In this document: piece after piece, positions 40,576-52,081 of the stretch
Position numbering within the stretch: the first letter of the stretch is position 1
Layout of the letters: each line of letters starts with the position of its first letter
Assembly: GCA_043228905.1 (NCBI GenBank)
Contig: JBHGNT010000020.1
Coordinates: forward strand, 9,238,001 to 9,302,000
DNA: 64,000 nt
Reading direction: 5' to 3'
DNA from: Azolla caroliniana
Taxonomy: Eukaryota; Polypodiophyta
Made by a program: the position numbers and the translations under genes
Notes under the pieces: model-generated
What the model saw: the letters and a program-made list of their open reading frames with translations, nothing else
The model's database searches: none
Told to the model about the DNA's origin: nothing

Positions 40576-43426
40576 TCATCCAGTAAATTCCTCAAGGAGT
40601 CCCTGTATTTCAAGGAAAATTCTAGTTTAAATCAGAAAATATTTGCATTTACAAGATGACCAGTAGGTCAATATATCTATCTATGAGCTTGCAACTATTA
40701 CACTAAGTTGTGACAACAGTTCCTACTATATCACTAACCTGGGATACAAGGGATTCTGCTTCAGTTCGCTTCATTAGATGGATAGAATTACGAAGTAAAG
40801 ATGTTGACTGATCATCGAGAAGAACTTCCCCGACATCATCCATTACTCTCACTTGGATGTATGGGTCTTTTGGTGGTGTTGTGTCCTGTTTACAATGTCC
40901 CACCCTCATGTATGTAAGATCACATTATCAAATAGTACTGTAACTTATCAAATAGTATTGTAACCGCAAATGAAAGTGTGAATTAGATCTATACGGATCA
41001 TATATGACCTTACATAGTGAAACAATGCATGTGAAACGAATATACGTGTTGATTCTAAATATATATATATATATATATATCAGTCGTATATGCCCTGCTT
41101 ACAAAAGGAAGGTTAGGCTTCTTATAGAAAGTGTATCCATACCAATGATGGTATGCACCACTTGATGGTATACAAGTGTTGATTCCTTTTGCTTGTATTC
41201 TTTTATTATGATGGTCATGTATGATGTTATATAAAGAACTAGTACAAGTAAAAGGAAGATGTATTCCTGATTAAGATGTGTGCATACCACTGTTAAATCT
41301 AGATCGATACTGGTCATATATGATCCAAGAAGGTCCGAATAACTCTTGAAAAACTCCCTTTCAGAGAAATTCAGCTTCTCCTGTATGTCAGCTAAAAGCA
41401 CAGCCCCAAGCTGCCATCGTAAGCGTTGTATCTTCAGGCTTCGGTTATACCTGAAGAAATTGACAAAATCATACACAAACATTGCAGAAAAATCTTCCAA
41501 AACCATACTGAAAATATCACTTTAAATGATAGAAGCATTATACGATAAACATACACATAAGATAAACGACATCACTTATCTCGAACCAAATTAATATCAT
41601 ATACATCACTTATCACTTTAAAATCATACATATACATTGCAGAAAATCCTTCCAAAACCATACTGACATATCACTTTAAATGATAGGATAAACGTACACA
41701 TAAGATAGAAGACATCGCTTATCTCGAACTAAACTAAGGTGGTGAATTAAAGCACCGAAATAGTCGCGATTCTGAGCTGTCTCGATGTCTAGACCTTCTT
41801 GTTGCATTTTTCTGCATAGGTACAAACAACGATAAAGGTAAATTACTCACATTTGGGTTCAACATTGGCACATTTATATGATCAATCAGAGGCACACTCA
41901 CACCATTCGTGTCTCGAGTTGATGATAATGTTCACTTGCTTCTTCCACAACTTGATCAAATAGATCATTCTGATTACACACCAGAAGTTTAACGTTAGAA
42001 GGCTTCTTGTTAGGATTGTTTGTCTAATAATTTATTCTTCCACCATCCTAACTTAATCACATGATATTCATTGTGCTAAGCAGTTTTTTGGGTTATTGAC
42101 AATTTCCTTTCTCTAATTTATTCCAAAATGTTAGTTCACCACATATGTTTCCATTGCGCTTTGCATTTAACTTTACATAAGCAGAGGAGCATGTGGTTTA
42201 ATTCTATACAATACAAAAAACCTTACCAGCCCTTTACATATGAACCAGTGCGGTTGTCCTCACAGGGATGAAATGAAAACTAATAAAGGTACTGCATGGG
42301 TGTAGTCACTAAGCGTCATTATACGTTTTTGCTTATAACTCTTATAGCCAGAAAAACTCTCATTTTGTGTTGCTAAGAGAATCAATTCACCATTCACCCT
42401 CGGCACACAGGAATATGCATTCATGGGTAGATACGGATGAAGTGGCTCACTTACAACTAGCTCTCTTGCCATGTTTTGTTTCACATCGAATTTGTATCCA
42501 TTTGTTTATACTGAAAATGACCAGACATGTCATTCTGAACCAAAAACAGAAGGTTCCAAGGGCGAAAGCTTTTTATTTCACTTAAAATCGAATACTCGTT
42601 TGCTCTAGCCATAACATGATCAAACAGATCATTATGACCATTTATCAGAAATTTTGAAGTCACAACGAATCTTGTTTGACATTATACATAAAAGCTAACA
42701 TTCATCTTACACGATGTAATAAAGCAGGCATAAATCAGAAATTTGAAGTTGTGCTTCTTGTTGCACTTAAAAGCTAACTTTCATTTTCTTTATCCATCAC
42801 ATGACCAAATAGGTAAATTTAATCACAGATCAGAAGCTTTGAAGTCAGAAGGCTGCTTCTTTCACGCAAAGAGTGATGTTCGTTTGTGTCTTCCACAACA
42901 TGATCATCAATCATTCAAAATCAGGTCTCTTGTTTTTCACCAAACCATACAGAAATGGTACGAAAATCCATGCAAAACACTGCAGCTAAAACATGTCATT
43001 ACTAATTTTAGGATCCAGATAAACAAATAATCAATGTTACCGAAAAACATAGACATACCCGAATTTGAATATTATTTGTTAAAATGATCCATCCACTTAT
43101 GAGGATTGAAAAGTGAAGCTAGAGGATTAAGATATAAATCCATGGGAAAATGACGTAGAGGGCATCTTATTTAGATGATTTTGGCATGAAGTTCTGGAAC
43201 CATTCTGACGTGAAGAATTCCATTAATCTCGACTATAACTTCGATCACGCAATGGAATGGGAAAGAACCCTAATTTGGAAGATGAGGAAACAGAACAGAA
43301 GAAGAAGAAGAAGAAGAAGAAGAAGAAGAAGCGGTGTGTGTGTGTACTTACATCGAATCGGTGAAGACGATCATCTTCGCTTTGAGCGAGTTCTGAACAG
43401 AGCTGAGCTCCCCTCCTACCGAACAT
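40576..43426 (-). CDS. PSF1: DNA replication complex GINS protein PSF1, 197 aa, six exons
   Basis: Minus-strand exons: 43352-43426, 41902-41969, 41698-41811, 41288-41450, 40739-40885, 40576-40602. All introns are GT-AG and phases agree. The product starts MFGRRGAQLC, continues NDLFDQVVEEASEHY, LIHHLSLVRDKRCLLSYVYN and LRWQLGAVL, then PPKDPYIQVRVMDDVGE and NSIHLMKRTEAESLVSQ, and ends GLLEEFTG. This tracks plant PSF1 along its full length (about 200 aa). PSF1 is one of four GINS subunits; with Cdc45 and MCM2-7 it forms the replicative CMG helicase in the nucleus. Intron 1 (41970-43351) holds decayed copies of exon 2, and the exon 3 end is also duplicated. The last exon encodes only eight residues. 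Confidence 0.92.
41059..41082. repeat. (TA)n microsatellite in PSF1 intron 4
   Basis: About eleven AT dinucleotides. Confidence 0.85.
41460..41740 (-). repeat. Tandem duplication covering the PSF1 exon 3 end and intron 3
   Basis: 41465-41598 and 41624-41739 align (aaatcatac-a-acattgcagaaaa-tccttccaaaacc...acacataagata...cttatctcgaac). The copy at 41698-41739 contains the real exon 3 end; the other is a relic inside intron 3. Confidence 0.8.
42585..42960 (-). repeat. Array of decayed PSF1 exon 2 copies in intron 1
   Basis: Three to four segments align with exon 2 and its flank (41902-42010). 42590-42660 still encodes NDLFDHVMARANEY but has lost the AG acceptor (CAT in place of CAG). About 42787-42860 reads like LFGHVMDKENES; 42880-42930 has a frameshifted copy (GATCATGTTGTGGAAGACAC). 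Each is followed by a caGAAg-tttgaagtcagaagg-like flank. Confidence 0.75.
43297..43332. repeat. (GAA)n microsatellite in PSF1 intron 1
   Basis: About eleven GAA triplets on plus (TTC on the sense strand), just downstream of the PSF1 exon 1 donor. Confidence 0.9.
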
Positions 43427-43584
43427 GGCCTTACTCTCGCGCTATCTCTGTGTGTAGGGTCTGGTGTAGACTCTAGAGTCCGATCTGAACTGCTCTGTGT
43501 CTACCGCCTGGTTTTTGGAGGGAAGGAGGCGAGAAGCTCTTAATTCTAGCGACTAAAAGAGTAAACGCATGCAATGGGGAGGAA

Positions 43585-43663
43585 GATATACATACATAAT
43601 ATGTATGTAATGTACATACATATACATACATACATTATTGTATGTATGTATGTATGTATGTAT
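43585..43663. repeat. (CATA)/(TATG) palindromic microsatellite
   Basis: Tandem catacata runs switch to tatgtatg runs and could form a long hairpin. It lies at the edge of the TIR element. Confidence 0.85.
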
Positions 43664-43668
43664 GGCTC

Positions 43669-43782
43669 GTGACTAACTACTACCAAATATTTAAGAGGGC
43701 AAGTGAAGGAATCACGGAGAGGGACGGTGTAGGTCGCACCGCTGATGGCGCGTTCGACCTTCACCGTCCAAGATGGATAAAA
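43669..43782 (+). repeat. Left terminal inverted repeat
   Basis: Pairs with 45945-46058 in inverse orientation. Confidence 0.75.
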
Positions 43783-43787
43783 AGTTG

Positions 43788-44030
43788 ACAGCCTCTAAGA
43801 AAAGGAGCCTGACTCTGTGTAAAGGAGCCCGGCTCTCTGACATCCTCTGTGAAAAGGAGCTCGACTCTGTGTAAAGGAGCCCAACTCTCTAACAACCTCT
43901 GTGAAAAGGAGCCCAACTCTGTTAGAAGGAGCCCCGTTGTCTGACAGCATCAGCAAGAAGGAGTCTGACTCTATCAAAAGGAACCACGTTGTTTGACAAC
44001 CTTTGTCATCAAGAGCTCGACCGACTCAGG
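43788..44030. repeat. Subterminal tandem array of the TIR element
   Basis: Units of about 27 and 54 bp built on aaaggagcccgactctgtg and ctgacaacctctgtg-aaaaggagc, six to eight copies, diverging rightwards. Confidence 0.8.
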
Positions 44031-44227
44031 GAAGGAGCCCGTCTTAAAAACAAACATCAAAAACTCCAAAAAATGGTAAGTGTACAACAATTTTTTGCCA
44101 TGAAAATGATCATAAAATTTCTCAAAAAAGCTTAAAGATTCAAATAACAAGTCTTACATAAAATGTTAAAACGTCAAATGTTGACAAACCTAAAATGAAA
44201 TATGAATATACACGTTACATATTAAGA

Positions 44228-44545
44228 TTATGGCTCATGTCGGGATGATTGCAAGATGCAACCACAATTTTTACAACATGTAACATTCAAGTCCCTTGAA
44301 GTCAAGCCATCGCAACGCAAACACCAAACCTTCTCATGGTCACCTATTGGCAATCGCCTCCTAGCCCGACTTGCACCTCTTTGTAGTTTTCCAGAGTGGG
44401 ATTTGGAAGTATTTGGGGAGCTACCAACATTTGTGTCTATATCTGTATCCTTATCAATATCCGTGTCTATATATGTATATGTGCATATAAATGATGGGCA
44501 TAGGCATTTCACTTTTATGAAATTGTCTGCAATTACAATACACAC
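44228..44545 (-). CDS. Small ORF with Cys-rich end inside the TIR element (unknown)
   Basis: 105 codons. The last third reads KVWCLRCDGLTSRDLNVTCC followed by KNCGC, a possible zinc-binding CxxC pair. The middle is a low-complexity run (TYIDTDIDKDTDIDTN) from a microsatellite. I do not recognise it; it may be a remnant of an element-encoded protein or chance. Confidence 0.3.
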   Translation of the reverse strand: MCIVIADNFIKVKCLCPSFICTYTYIDTDIDKDTDIDTNVGSSPNTSKSHSGKLQRGASRARRRLPIGDHEKVWCLRCDGLTSRDLNVTCCKNCGCILQSSRHEP

Positions 44546-44905
44546 TTTCCATATCTATGTTTTCATGAAAGAACAAAGAACAGACACAAATAGTTTCATG
44601 AGTGTTTCTAGGTGAACCTCGTCTCCTTTTCCCACAATCTTAAATCAATACATATGTACAACTTGCACATGTTGTTAGTCACATGAAAATGCAAAAAGGA
44701 TGGAAAGCATCCACGTAGTGGTCATCATAAAGTAGCAAATGTATATCTACACCAGATAACATATCTTTAGTTACAATTAAAGAGAAAATGGAGGGAAAGT
44801 ATCCATATGCATGGTGATCATAAAACAATATATGTATATATACACACAATCTGCATATATTTTAAATTACATTGAAAGGCCAAAAAGATGGATTGTATCA
44901 ACTTG

Positions 44906-45105
44906 CATGGTTACTTTGTCTTTGTTAGTTGGGTTCAAGGCTAGTTATCGAAATTCAGAAACTTGCTAACAAAAACAGAGAATGAATCAAGATATACTTT
45001 TCCCCATGGTTACTTTGTCTTCGTTAGTTGGGTTCAAGGCTAGTTATCGAAATTCAGAAACTTGTTAATAGAAATAGAGAATGAATCAAGATATACTTTT
45101 CCCTA
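44906..45105. repeat. 99-bp tandem duplication inside the TIR element
   Basis: Two copies of atggttactttgtctt-gttagttggg...gaatgaatcaagatatactt at 44907 and 45006, differing at a few bases. Confidence 0.9.
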
Positions 45106-45944
45106 TCTTTTCTATATCTTGACTTGCCTACCCATAACTGTGTGAGACTACAAGAAGGGTGTGATGATATTTATGCCTGATTCAATTTCTTTGGCTAGGT
45201 AAAATTCCAACTAAAATATGTTTATTATCATTTGTAAAGCTAGTTCATGATCTTGTTGTAATGATATATAATTTTTTACACATTTTAACAAAAAGAAAAA
45301 GCTAGTGTTTCATATCGTTTCCTTAACCCATATTTAATTATGGCCATGAATATTGAACACATGGCTTCAAAATGGAAGAAATAGTGCATACCCTTCATCA
45401 AAAAGAGCACAAAAAGTGTGCATCAAGCCAGAAACAATGCAAATCATTATTTCCATCATAATAGAACCAAAACTTGTAGGATATTTAACAGACTAACACT
45501 CAGGTTCTCTCATCATTTTTCAAAACTGAGAGAGATATTGGAGAGGAAACTCCAATTTTTGGACCTATACAGTTAGGGCCTATCCAATTTTATGTGTCAA
45601 ATTTTTGAGCTTTCACAAATTGAACACACAAATATTAAGCAATTCATAAATAGACAAGAAATATGATACATACCTCTGGACAACATGTAAGCAGGTGCTC
45701 GCGGACAGCAAGATAGCAAGTGGTGCGCCTCACTGAAGATGCCCCCAACAGGTGCTCGCGGACAGCAGGTGGTGCACCTCGCTCTTAAACCCTAAATCCT
45801 AAACCTCTGTCTACCTATTTGTAAACAGGCAAAAATGATAGGTATGGGTTTTTATAGTCAATCCCATTCATATAGTTGGGCTCCCTTTCACAGAGACGGG
45901 CTCCCCTAAAATTGGACTTTTGGTGGCACGCTTTTTCGCGCCTT

Positions 45945-46058
45945 TCTTCATCCAGATTGGACGGTGCAGATCGCATGCGCCCACATGTAGCGAGCTGCAC
46001 CATCCCTCTCCGTGATTCCCTCACTTGCCCTCATAAATATTTGGTGGTAGTTAGACAC
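45945..46058 (-). repeat. Right terminal inverted repeat
   Basis: Inverse of 43669-43782 with scattered differences. Confidence 0.75.
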
Positions 46059-46069
46059 CATGATATGTA

Positions 46070-46160
46070 TGTATATATGTAGGTAGGTAGGTAGGTAGGT
46101 AGGTACGTTACATATGTATGTATGTATGTAGGTACGTACGTACGTATGTAGGTATACGGA
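46070..46160. repeat. Microsatellite tract (GTAG, TATG and TACG units)
   Basis: Successive gtag, gtat and gtac tetranucleotide runs just upstream of copia D. Confidence 0.85.
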
Positions 46161-46191
46161 AAGCTCTATGTGGAAGTAGGAATGTGTAGAT

Positions 46192-46495
46192 TGTCGAATA
46201 CGAGAGTGTATAATGGCCGTATTCACACTGTCCCTTTGGACAACCCAAGTTTGGGCTATTTCTGTAAATAGCATAAAGGTCAGTTGCCCTAGGACAATCA
46301 CTATATAAAGCGACTTTGTAACCTTTAGAAAAGGCTAGTTGTCATTCTTTGTAAACTGTTGCTATTGGAATATAACGTTTTTCTTTGTGCCTCTCTCTCT
46401 CTCTCTATGTGTCTATCTTGCATATGTGCATACACAGGTTCTTCTTCATCACGAATGTTGCTTGCACTTCTGCATTGACGACCTTGTCCCCAACA
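46192..46495 (+). repeat. 5' LTR of copia D (304 bp)
   Basis: Starts TGTCGAATACGAG and ends CCCCAACA. TATA box tatataaag near 46301-46309; CT-rich U5. Confidence 0.93.
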
Positions 46496-46497
46496 TT

Positions 46498-46509
46498 TGG
46501 TATCAGAGC
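46498..46509 (+). other. Primer-binding site of copia D
   Basis: TGGTATCAGAGC, two bases after the LTR; complementary to initiator methionine tRNA. Confidence 0.9.
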
Positions 46510-47180
46510 GTTGGAGGTTCTTCAATCCGCTGTCGGCCGTCATAGTACACCACACAACATTCCGTTTTCGTTTTCTTTGAAGAACAGAGAAGGGAGAAGA
46601 AAAACAAAAAGCTCGCATCTCACTGTGTTAAATCACAAATTGGAGTAAGCCAGTCGGTTGTACTCTGTTCCTGTGATTGTAACCGCTTGAGGGGAGCTCC
46701 TTGAGCAACAACCGACCCAATTGTGCTTCATTCAGTTAAACAACATCCGAATAGGTCACCGGATGCTATTCACCCGCTTGTTGTAACCACCCACTACAAA
46801 TTGGTCTTTAGGCAACAACCAAATTTGTGCTTCACTTGGCTGATCGACATTCGGGAGAATCAGTTGGATCTGTCCCTCTCATCGCTACAGTCATTCAAAG
46901 CAGAATCGGCCCAAACAATCAGTTTCGTGTAATCGGTATTCGACATACGATTGGAAGCTAACCGGGCTCACTTTGACTCAGCAACATTCGGGAAGAACAA
47001 CCGGTTCTGTCCCTCAAGTTACTGGAGTCATTCAGAGCAAGTTCAACAAACAAATATCCGAAACCAAATAGACTCAGGTTCAAAACCGACTAGAACGATA
47101 TCGAGTGAGCTGACCGGATGCACCTCACTAAGGTTCGTAGTCAACTCCGAACCGGATCTTCCCAACCAAAACCGAATTAG

Positions 47181-50100
47181 ATGGCATCAACATCCGGCTC
47201 ATCAGAGATGAGTCTAAGGAGGTTTGACAACTCGAACTTCAACTTCTGGAAGGAACAAATGCAAGACTATCTCATAGTCAAGGGTCAGATAGACCCGATT
47301 GAGAATGAAAATCCTCCAGAATCATACAAGGCAAACGAGTAACTAAAGCTGGACAGAATTGTCTGCACCATGATTCAGATGCACTTGTCGGAGTTAGTGT
47401 ACTTCACAGTGCAATCATGCACAACAGCTTTTGAACTATGGAAAACACTATCGGAAATGTATGAAAAGAAGGTCACGACAACGAAGATGTATTTGATTCG
47501 ACGCCTCTACAACTTGCGGATGAAAGAATCCGATTCGGTTCAGGCACACCTCAATGAGTACAAAAGCATAAGCTCCCAAATCTCGTCTCAAGGGACGACA
47601 ATCGAGGATGAACTTAGAGCAATGATACTCATGAGTAGTCTCCCCTCTTCATGGGAAACTTTCATTACAACCGTGTGCAATGCTTCAACAGTTGCCGTTA
47701 AGTACTCCCAAGTCACAAGCGCAATCCTGACTAAAGCGACTCGGAGAAAGTCTTTCGCCAATAACTCGGCAGATGAAGCTTATGTAGTACAAGGTTCGAC
47801 CGACTGGGGAAGAAGTTCTTCCCGACCGCCGAACAATTAGCGAAGTCGGAGCAAGTCCCAGGACAATTGAATTTGCAACTACTGCAAGAAACCGGAACAC
47901 ATCAAAGCCGGCTGTCGGGCACTCAAAGCAAAAACCGACAAAGCTCAGAGAGCGGATTAGAAGAGTAGCCGGCATGAAGAGGTAAACTACGTCGGCTCTT
48001 CAGCCAAAATTTTGACGACCGACCCGAACATACTGTCCATAGAGAACCCAGTCGAATCAGAAGTTCTGCTTACGACTGAGGAATCGAGCACATGGCTCTT
48101 GGACTCGGGCGCATCGTATCATGTGACACCTCACCGATCTTAGTTTCGGCAATACTCGGACCGGCACTCCGACTCAGTTCGAGTTAGAAACTCGCAACAC
48201 TGTGCTATAATCGGAATTGGCACCGTAGAGCTCAACCTTCCGGGCGGCTCTACACTCATACTACACAACGTCTGATAGGTTCCTGAGCTCTCAAGACCCT
48301 TGATCTTAGTCAGACAGCTTGACGAAGCCGGCATCCGTGCCAGATTCTCATAAGGAGGGTGGACACTCCACAAAGGGAACCTCCTGCTTGCTCGAGGACC
48401 AAAGGTACATTCCTTGTATCCTTTATATGTCACACTCAAAGAGGGTGACTTATTTTTGGTTGATATCCCCGTGTCATCGTTATGGCACAAACGACTTGGA
48501 CACCTCAGCAAGGCCGACATAACGCACCTATCTAGAACCGGTTACATCCCCAAACTCTCCTTCTCGGATCAGCAATTCTGCGAGCATTGCCATTACAGAA
48601 AATAGGTTGCCACATCACACTCGACATTAGCACCAAGGGAATCGAGTCCCCTCGATTTGGTCCACTCGGACGTCTGTGGCCCGATGCCACATCAATCTCT
48701 CGGCGGTGCCTCGTACTTCGTCAGTTTCATTGACGACTCGACTCGGAAGGTGTGGGCTTACCCCATCAGAACCAAAGATCGGGTGTTCTCGATCTTCTTC
48801 GAATGACTTGCAATAGTCGAAAATCAGACTGGTCAGAAACTGAAATGTCTCTGACCCGACAATGGAGGAGAATTCAAGTCTGAAGAATTCGTCAAATTTT
48901 GCTGGGAACGCGGCATTCAACGTGAATATATGGCACCCTATAGTCCGGAGCAGAATGGAATTGCTGAACGCATGAATCAGACGATTCAAGAACGCGTAGT
49001 ATCCATGCTCCAACACTCTGGACTGTCAGATGGCTTTTGGGCGGAGGCTCTACTTACGGCAGTACACATAATAAATATGTCGCCAAGTAGACCTCCAGGA
49101 CTTCAAATACCTCAGGAAATATGGACCGACAGTAAGCTGAATTATTACAAGCTGAGGATCTTCGGTTGCGAGGCATATGCCCTCATACCGAAAGACGATC
49201 GCCGGAAACTCGAACCAAGATCAAGGAAATGTGTTTTCCTTGGGTATGGACCCAACGGCGAGATCGGATACCGACTCTGGGACCCTGAGCACAAACAAAT
49301 CGTCCGAAGTTCGGACGTCATGTTCAATGAGTCGGTTATGCATGAAACGGCCGAAATGCCTATTGAAGTCCGAAGGGTAATATTTTCCGAAGTGCCAACC
49401 CTTCATGACAGCCCAACCCACAACACGAGATTGGTTTCACAGGTAACCGACAACTCTCGCACCAACTCCACCGATTCGGCACAACCGAATGTCTTGGCTC
49501 CCGACCATCCGACATCGACACCTGGTGTGACTAGTCCAGTCATACCTTGCAAATCCGAGAGACTGTCGCAACCTCCAAAGAGATATTCTCTTAGATTTTT
49601 TTTTACCGATGCCAGCGAATCGATGTCTTACGAAGAAGCATCGGCATCTGCCGATTTAGCCACATGGCATCTAGGGATGGAGTCGGAAATGCACTCCATT
49701 CGGGCAAACAAGACTTGGGACCTGGTTGAATTACCGGAGAATCGACGTGCTCTTCCATGTAAGTGGGTCTATCGACTAAAAGAGACGTCTGACTCGACCA
49801 ACCCAAAGTATAAGGCTAGATTAGTTGCGAAGGGCTTTACACAAGAATATGGCATCGACTTCGACGAAATCTTTTCACCAGTGGTGAAAATGACGACCCT
49901 TTGTTTCATGCTCGGCGTCGTGGCCGCCGACAACTTGGAGCTAATTCAGCTAGATGTAAAAACGACATTCCTCCATGGTTACCTACAGGAGGAAATCTAT
50001 ATGGAGCAGCCAAAAGGCTTTGTGGCATCTGGCTAGGAACATCTAGTCTGCCAACTCAGGAAGAGTCTCTACGGTATGAAATAGGCACCCCGACAATGGT

Positions 50101-51194
50101 ACAAGAAGTTCGACGACTTCATCCAATTGGTTGGCATCTCAAAGAGCGATGAGGACCACTGTCTCTTCACCAAAACAGCTCAAGACAGGTCTCCTGTCTT
50201 CCTCATCATCTACGTGGACGACATGCTACTCTCCGGTCGGCATGTCGGAGAGCTCACCGAACTCATTCGGACACTGCGGTTGAAGTTTGCCATGAAGGAC
50301 CTCGGTCCGGCAAGACACATACTTGGTATGAAGATTAGTCGGCATCGCGATAAACGACAACTTTTCTTTTCTCAAACCGACTACATGGGACGTGTCTTGG
50401 AACGCTTCAACATGCACTCGGCCAAGTCTGCTTCAACCCCACTCCCCATTAACCTTCGACTGTCTTAGAGAGATTGCCCGACATCCGGTTCGGAGGGAGA
50501 AGATATGAAGTCGGTACCGTATGCACCGACAGTCGGCTCCCTTATGTACGCGATGGTTGCGACACAACCTGATATTTCTCACGTTGTAGGAATCGTTAGC
50601 AGATTCATGCACAACCCCGATCGATCGCATTGGAACGCAGTCAAGCATGTGTTCAGATATCTCGTTGGCACAAAAGACCATGACATTCTTTTTGACCCGA
50701 ACTCAACCTCAGGTGTAGTCGGTTACACCGACTCGGACTTCGCCGGCTGTGTGGACAGTCGGAAATCAACAACCGGATACTGTTTCAAATTTGGCAATGG
50801 CGCAATCTTGTGGAAGTCGAAACTTCAAGAGTGCACAACCACCTCAACGACCGAAGCAGAATATGTAGTTGCGTCCGACGCGGCAAAAGAAGCTTTATGG
50901 CTCGGTCGGCTGGCGCACACGTTTTGACAGGCCGACTCCGACTTGGCCCCAGTTGTCTATAGCGACAGTCAAGGTGCTGTTGCTTTGTCAAAAAATCCGG
51001 TTCACCACAACGCCTCCAAGCATATCGACGTTCGATATCACTTCATTCGGGACTGCGTCATTTCAGGGAAAATCAGTCTAGAGAAGATATCCACAACCGA
51101 TAATGTCGCAGATGGAATGACCAAGTGTCTTTCGGCGGATCGTTTCTGGTCTCTTCGGCACCAAATGGGCGTAACAAAAAATCGGTCCGGTTAA
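47181..51194 (+). pseudogene. copia D gag-pol, full length with many stops
   Basis: ATG at 47181 (MASTSGSSEMSL). Order: Gag, knuckle CNYCKKPEHIKAGC (about 47873), protease WLLDSGASYHVT (about 48100), pre-integrase LWHKRLGHLS, integrase D (LVHSDVCGP), D (PDNGGEFKS) and E (SPEQNGIAERMNQTIQ), RT with IYVDDMLLSG (about 50210) and RNase H with GYTDSDFAGC, TTEAEYVVAS and VYSDSQGAVAL. It ends VTKNRSG at 51194. More than ten stops occur, many at codons that are CAG, CGA or TGG in copia A (e.g. 47838-47840, 47868-47870, about 50082, 50466-50468). No large deletion is seen. It shows what copia A lost: the whole RNase H. Confidence 0.92.
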
Positions 51195-51391
51195 AGTCGG
51201 ACACACAACATAGGATGGTTTCGGACCACCAACATCGGTTCTTTGAGGATCGGCTTCAGCTCTTCCGACTTGACCGGTTCGGTCTTTTGTCTTCGGATCT
51301 TGCCGACTCTAACAAAACCGATCTGTCCGATAAACCTTGTATATATCTGTAATTTTTTAGATAACCCATGTATACGCCCATTATGGGGGAG

Positions 51392-51697
51392 TGTCAAATA
51401 CGAGTGTATAATGGTTGTATTCACACTGTCCCTTTGGACAACCCAAGTTTGGGCTATTTCTGTAAATAGCATAAAGGGCAGTTGCCCTAGGATAGTCACT
51501 ATATAAAGTGACTTTGTAACCTTTAGAAAAGGCTGGTTGTCATTCTTTGTAAACTGTTGCTATTGGAATATAACGTTTTTCTTTGTGCCTCTCTCTCTCT
51601 CTCTCTCTATGTGTCTATCTTGCATATGCGCATACACAAGTTCTTCTTCATCACGAATGTTGCTTGCACTTCCGCATTGACGACCTTGTCCCCAACA
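51392..51697 (+). repeat. 3' LTR of copia D (306 bp)
   Basis: Starts TGTCAAATACGAG and ends CCCCAACA; followed by tagat. Confidence 0.93.
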
Positions 51698-51702
51698 TAG
51701 AT

Positions 51703-52081
51703 CACCTCCCAGAATTTGGTTGTAGTTTGCAAACCCAACCAAGTCACGAACCACGATTTTGATCCATTTGTTAGAGGTCGAGAGAAAACTCGAGAAGAGC
51801 TTATGAGATGAATGGCATTCTTACGTTCGGTTGGACTGGACCAGATGATTGATTAGATCATGGACTTGGGTGATCGTCTGTGTGACATCTCATGGACTGT
51901 GAGAAAACTCGACGAAATCACCTCCTGAAGTTTGGTTGTAGTATGCAAACCCAACCAAAGTCACGAGTTGTGATTTGATCTGTTTGTTAAGAGGCTGAAG
52001 GAAAACTCATAAAGAGCTTATGAGATGAATGGCATTGACTAGAGGACTAACTAGATCATGGACTTGGGAGATCACTGATGT
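51703..52081. repeat. Imperfect tandem duplication of about 190-215 bp
   Basis: Copy 1 (from 51703) and copy 2 (from about 51918) share atcacctcc-agaa-tttggttgtag, gagcttatgagatgaatgg and agatcatggacttggg. Copy 1 starts right at the copia D target duplication. Confidence 0.75.

Larger units (their letters stand above)
43669..46058. mobile_element. Non-autonomous TIR DNA element, about 2.4 kb
   Basis: The ends are imperfect inverted repeats of about 114 bp: 43669-43782 and 45945-46058. They share GTG-CTAACTAC-ACCAAATATTTA, GGAATCACGGAGAGGGA and CACCGTCCAA, with roughly 80% identity by eye. Next to the left TIR is a subterminal tandem array (43788-44030). No transposase is recognised; one short minus-strand ORF (44545-44228) carries CLRCDG and CCKNCGC. 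Both flanks are TATG-rich, so the target duplication cannot be told from the microsatellite. Long TIRs suggest a Mutator-like element; that is inference. Confidence 0.7.
46192..51697 (+). mobile_element. Ty1/copia element D, complete structure, decayed coding
   Basis: LTRs at 46192-46495 and 51392-51697 are flanked by the duplication tagat (46187-46191, 51698-51702). The primer site TGGTATCAGAGC is at 46498-46509 and a polypurine tract (ttatgggggag) at 51381-51391. The same family as copia A by LTR tip, leader and protein, but older: the LTRs differ at several positions and gag-pol has more than ten in-frame stops. Confidence 0.95.

Noticed and set aside
40703-40909. 68-aa ORF ending VSDIVGTVVTT as the PSF1 C-terminus
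   Set aside because: It reads through a good donor (GTTAGTG at 40738). The spliced end GLLEEFTG at 40576-40602 matches plant PSF1 better.
41288-41506. Start of a separate gene at 41506 (MVLEDFSAMF)
   Set aside because: The residues before YNRSL are intron; the CAG acceptor at 41451-41452 and exon phase place it as PSF1 exon 4.
44228-44545. Transposase of the TIR element
   Set aside because: Too short, half low-complexity, and no DDE or DDD pattern; listed only as an unknown ORF.
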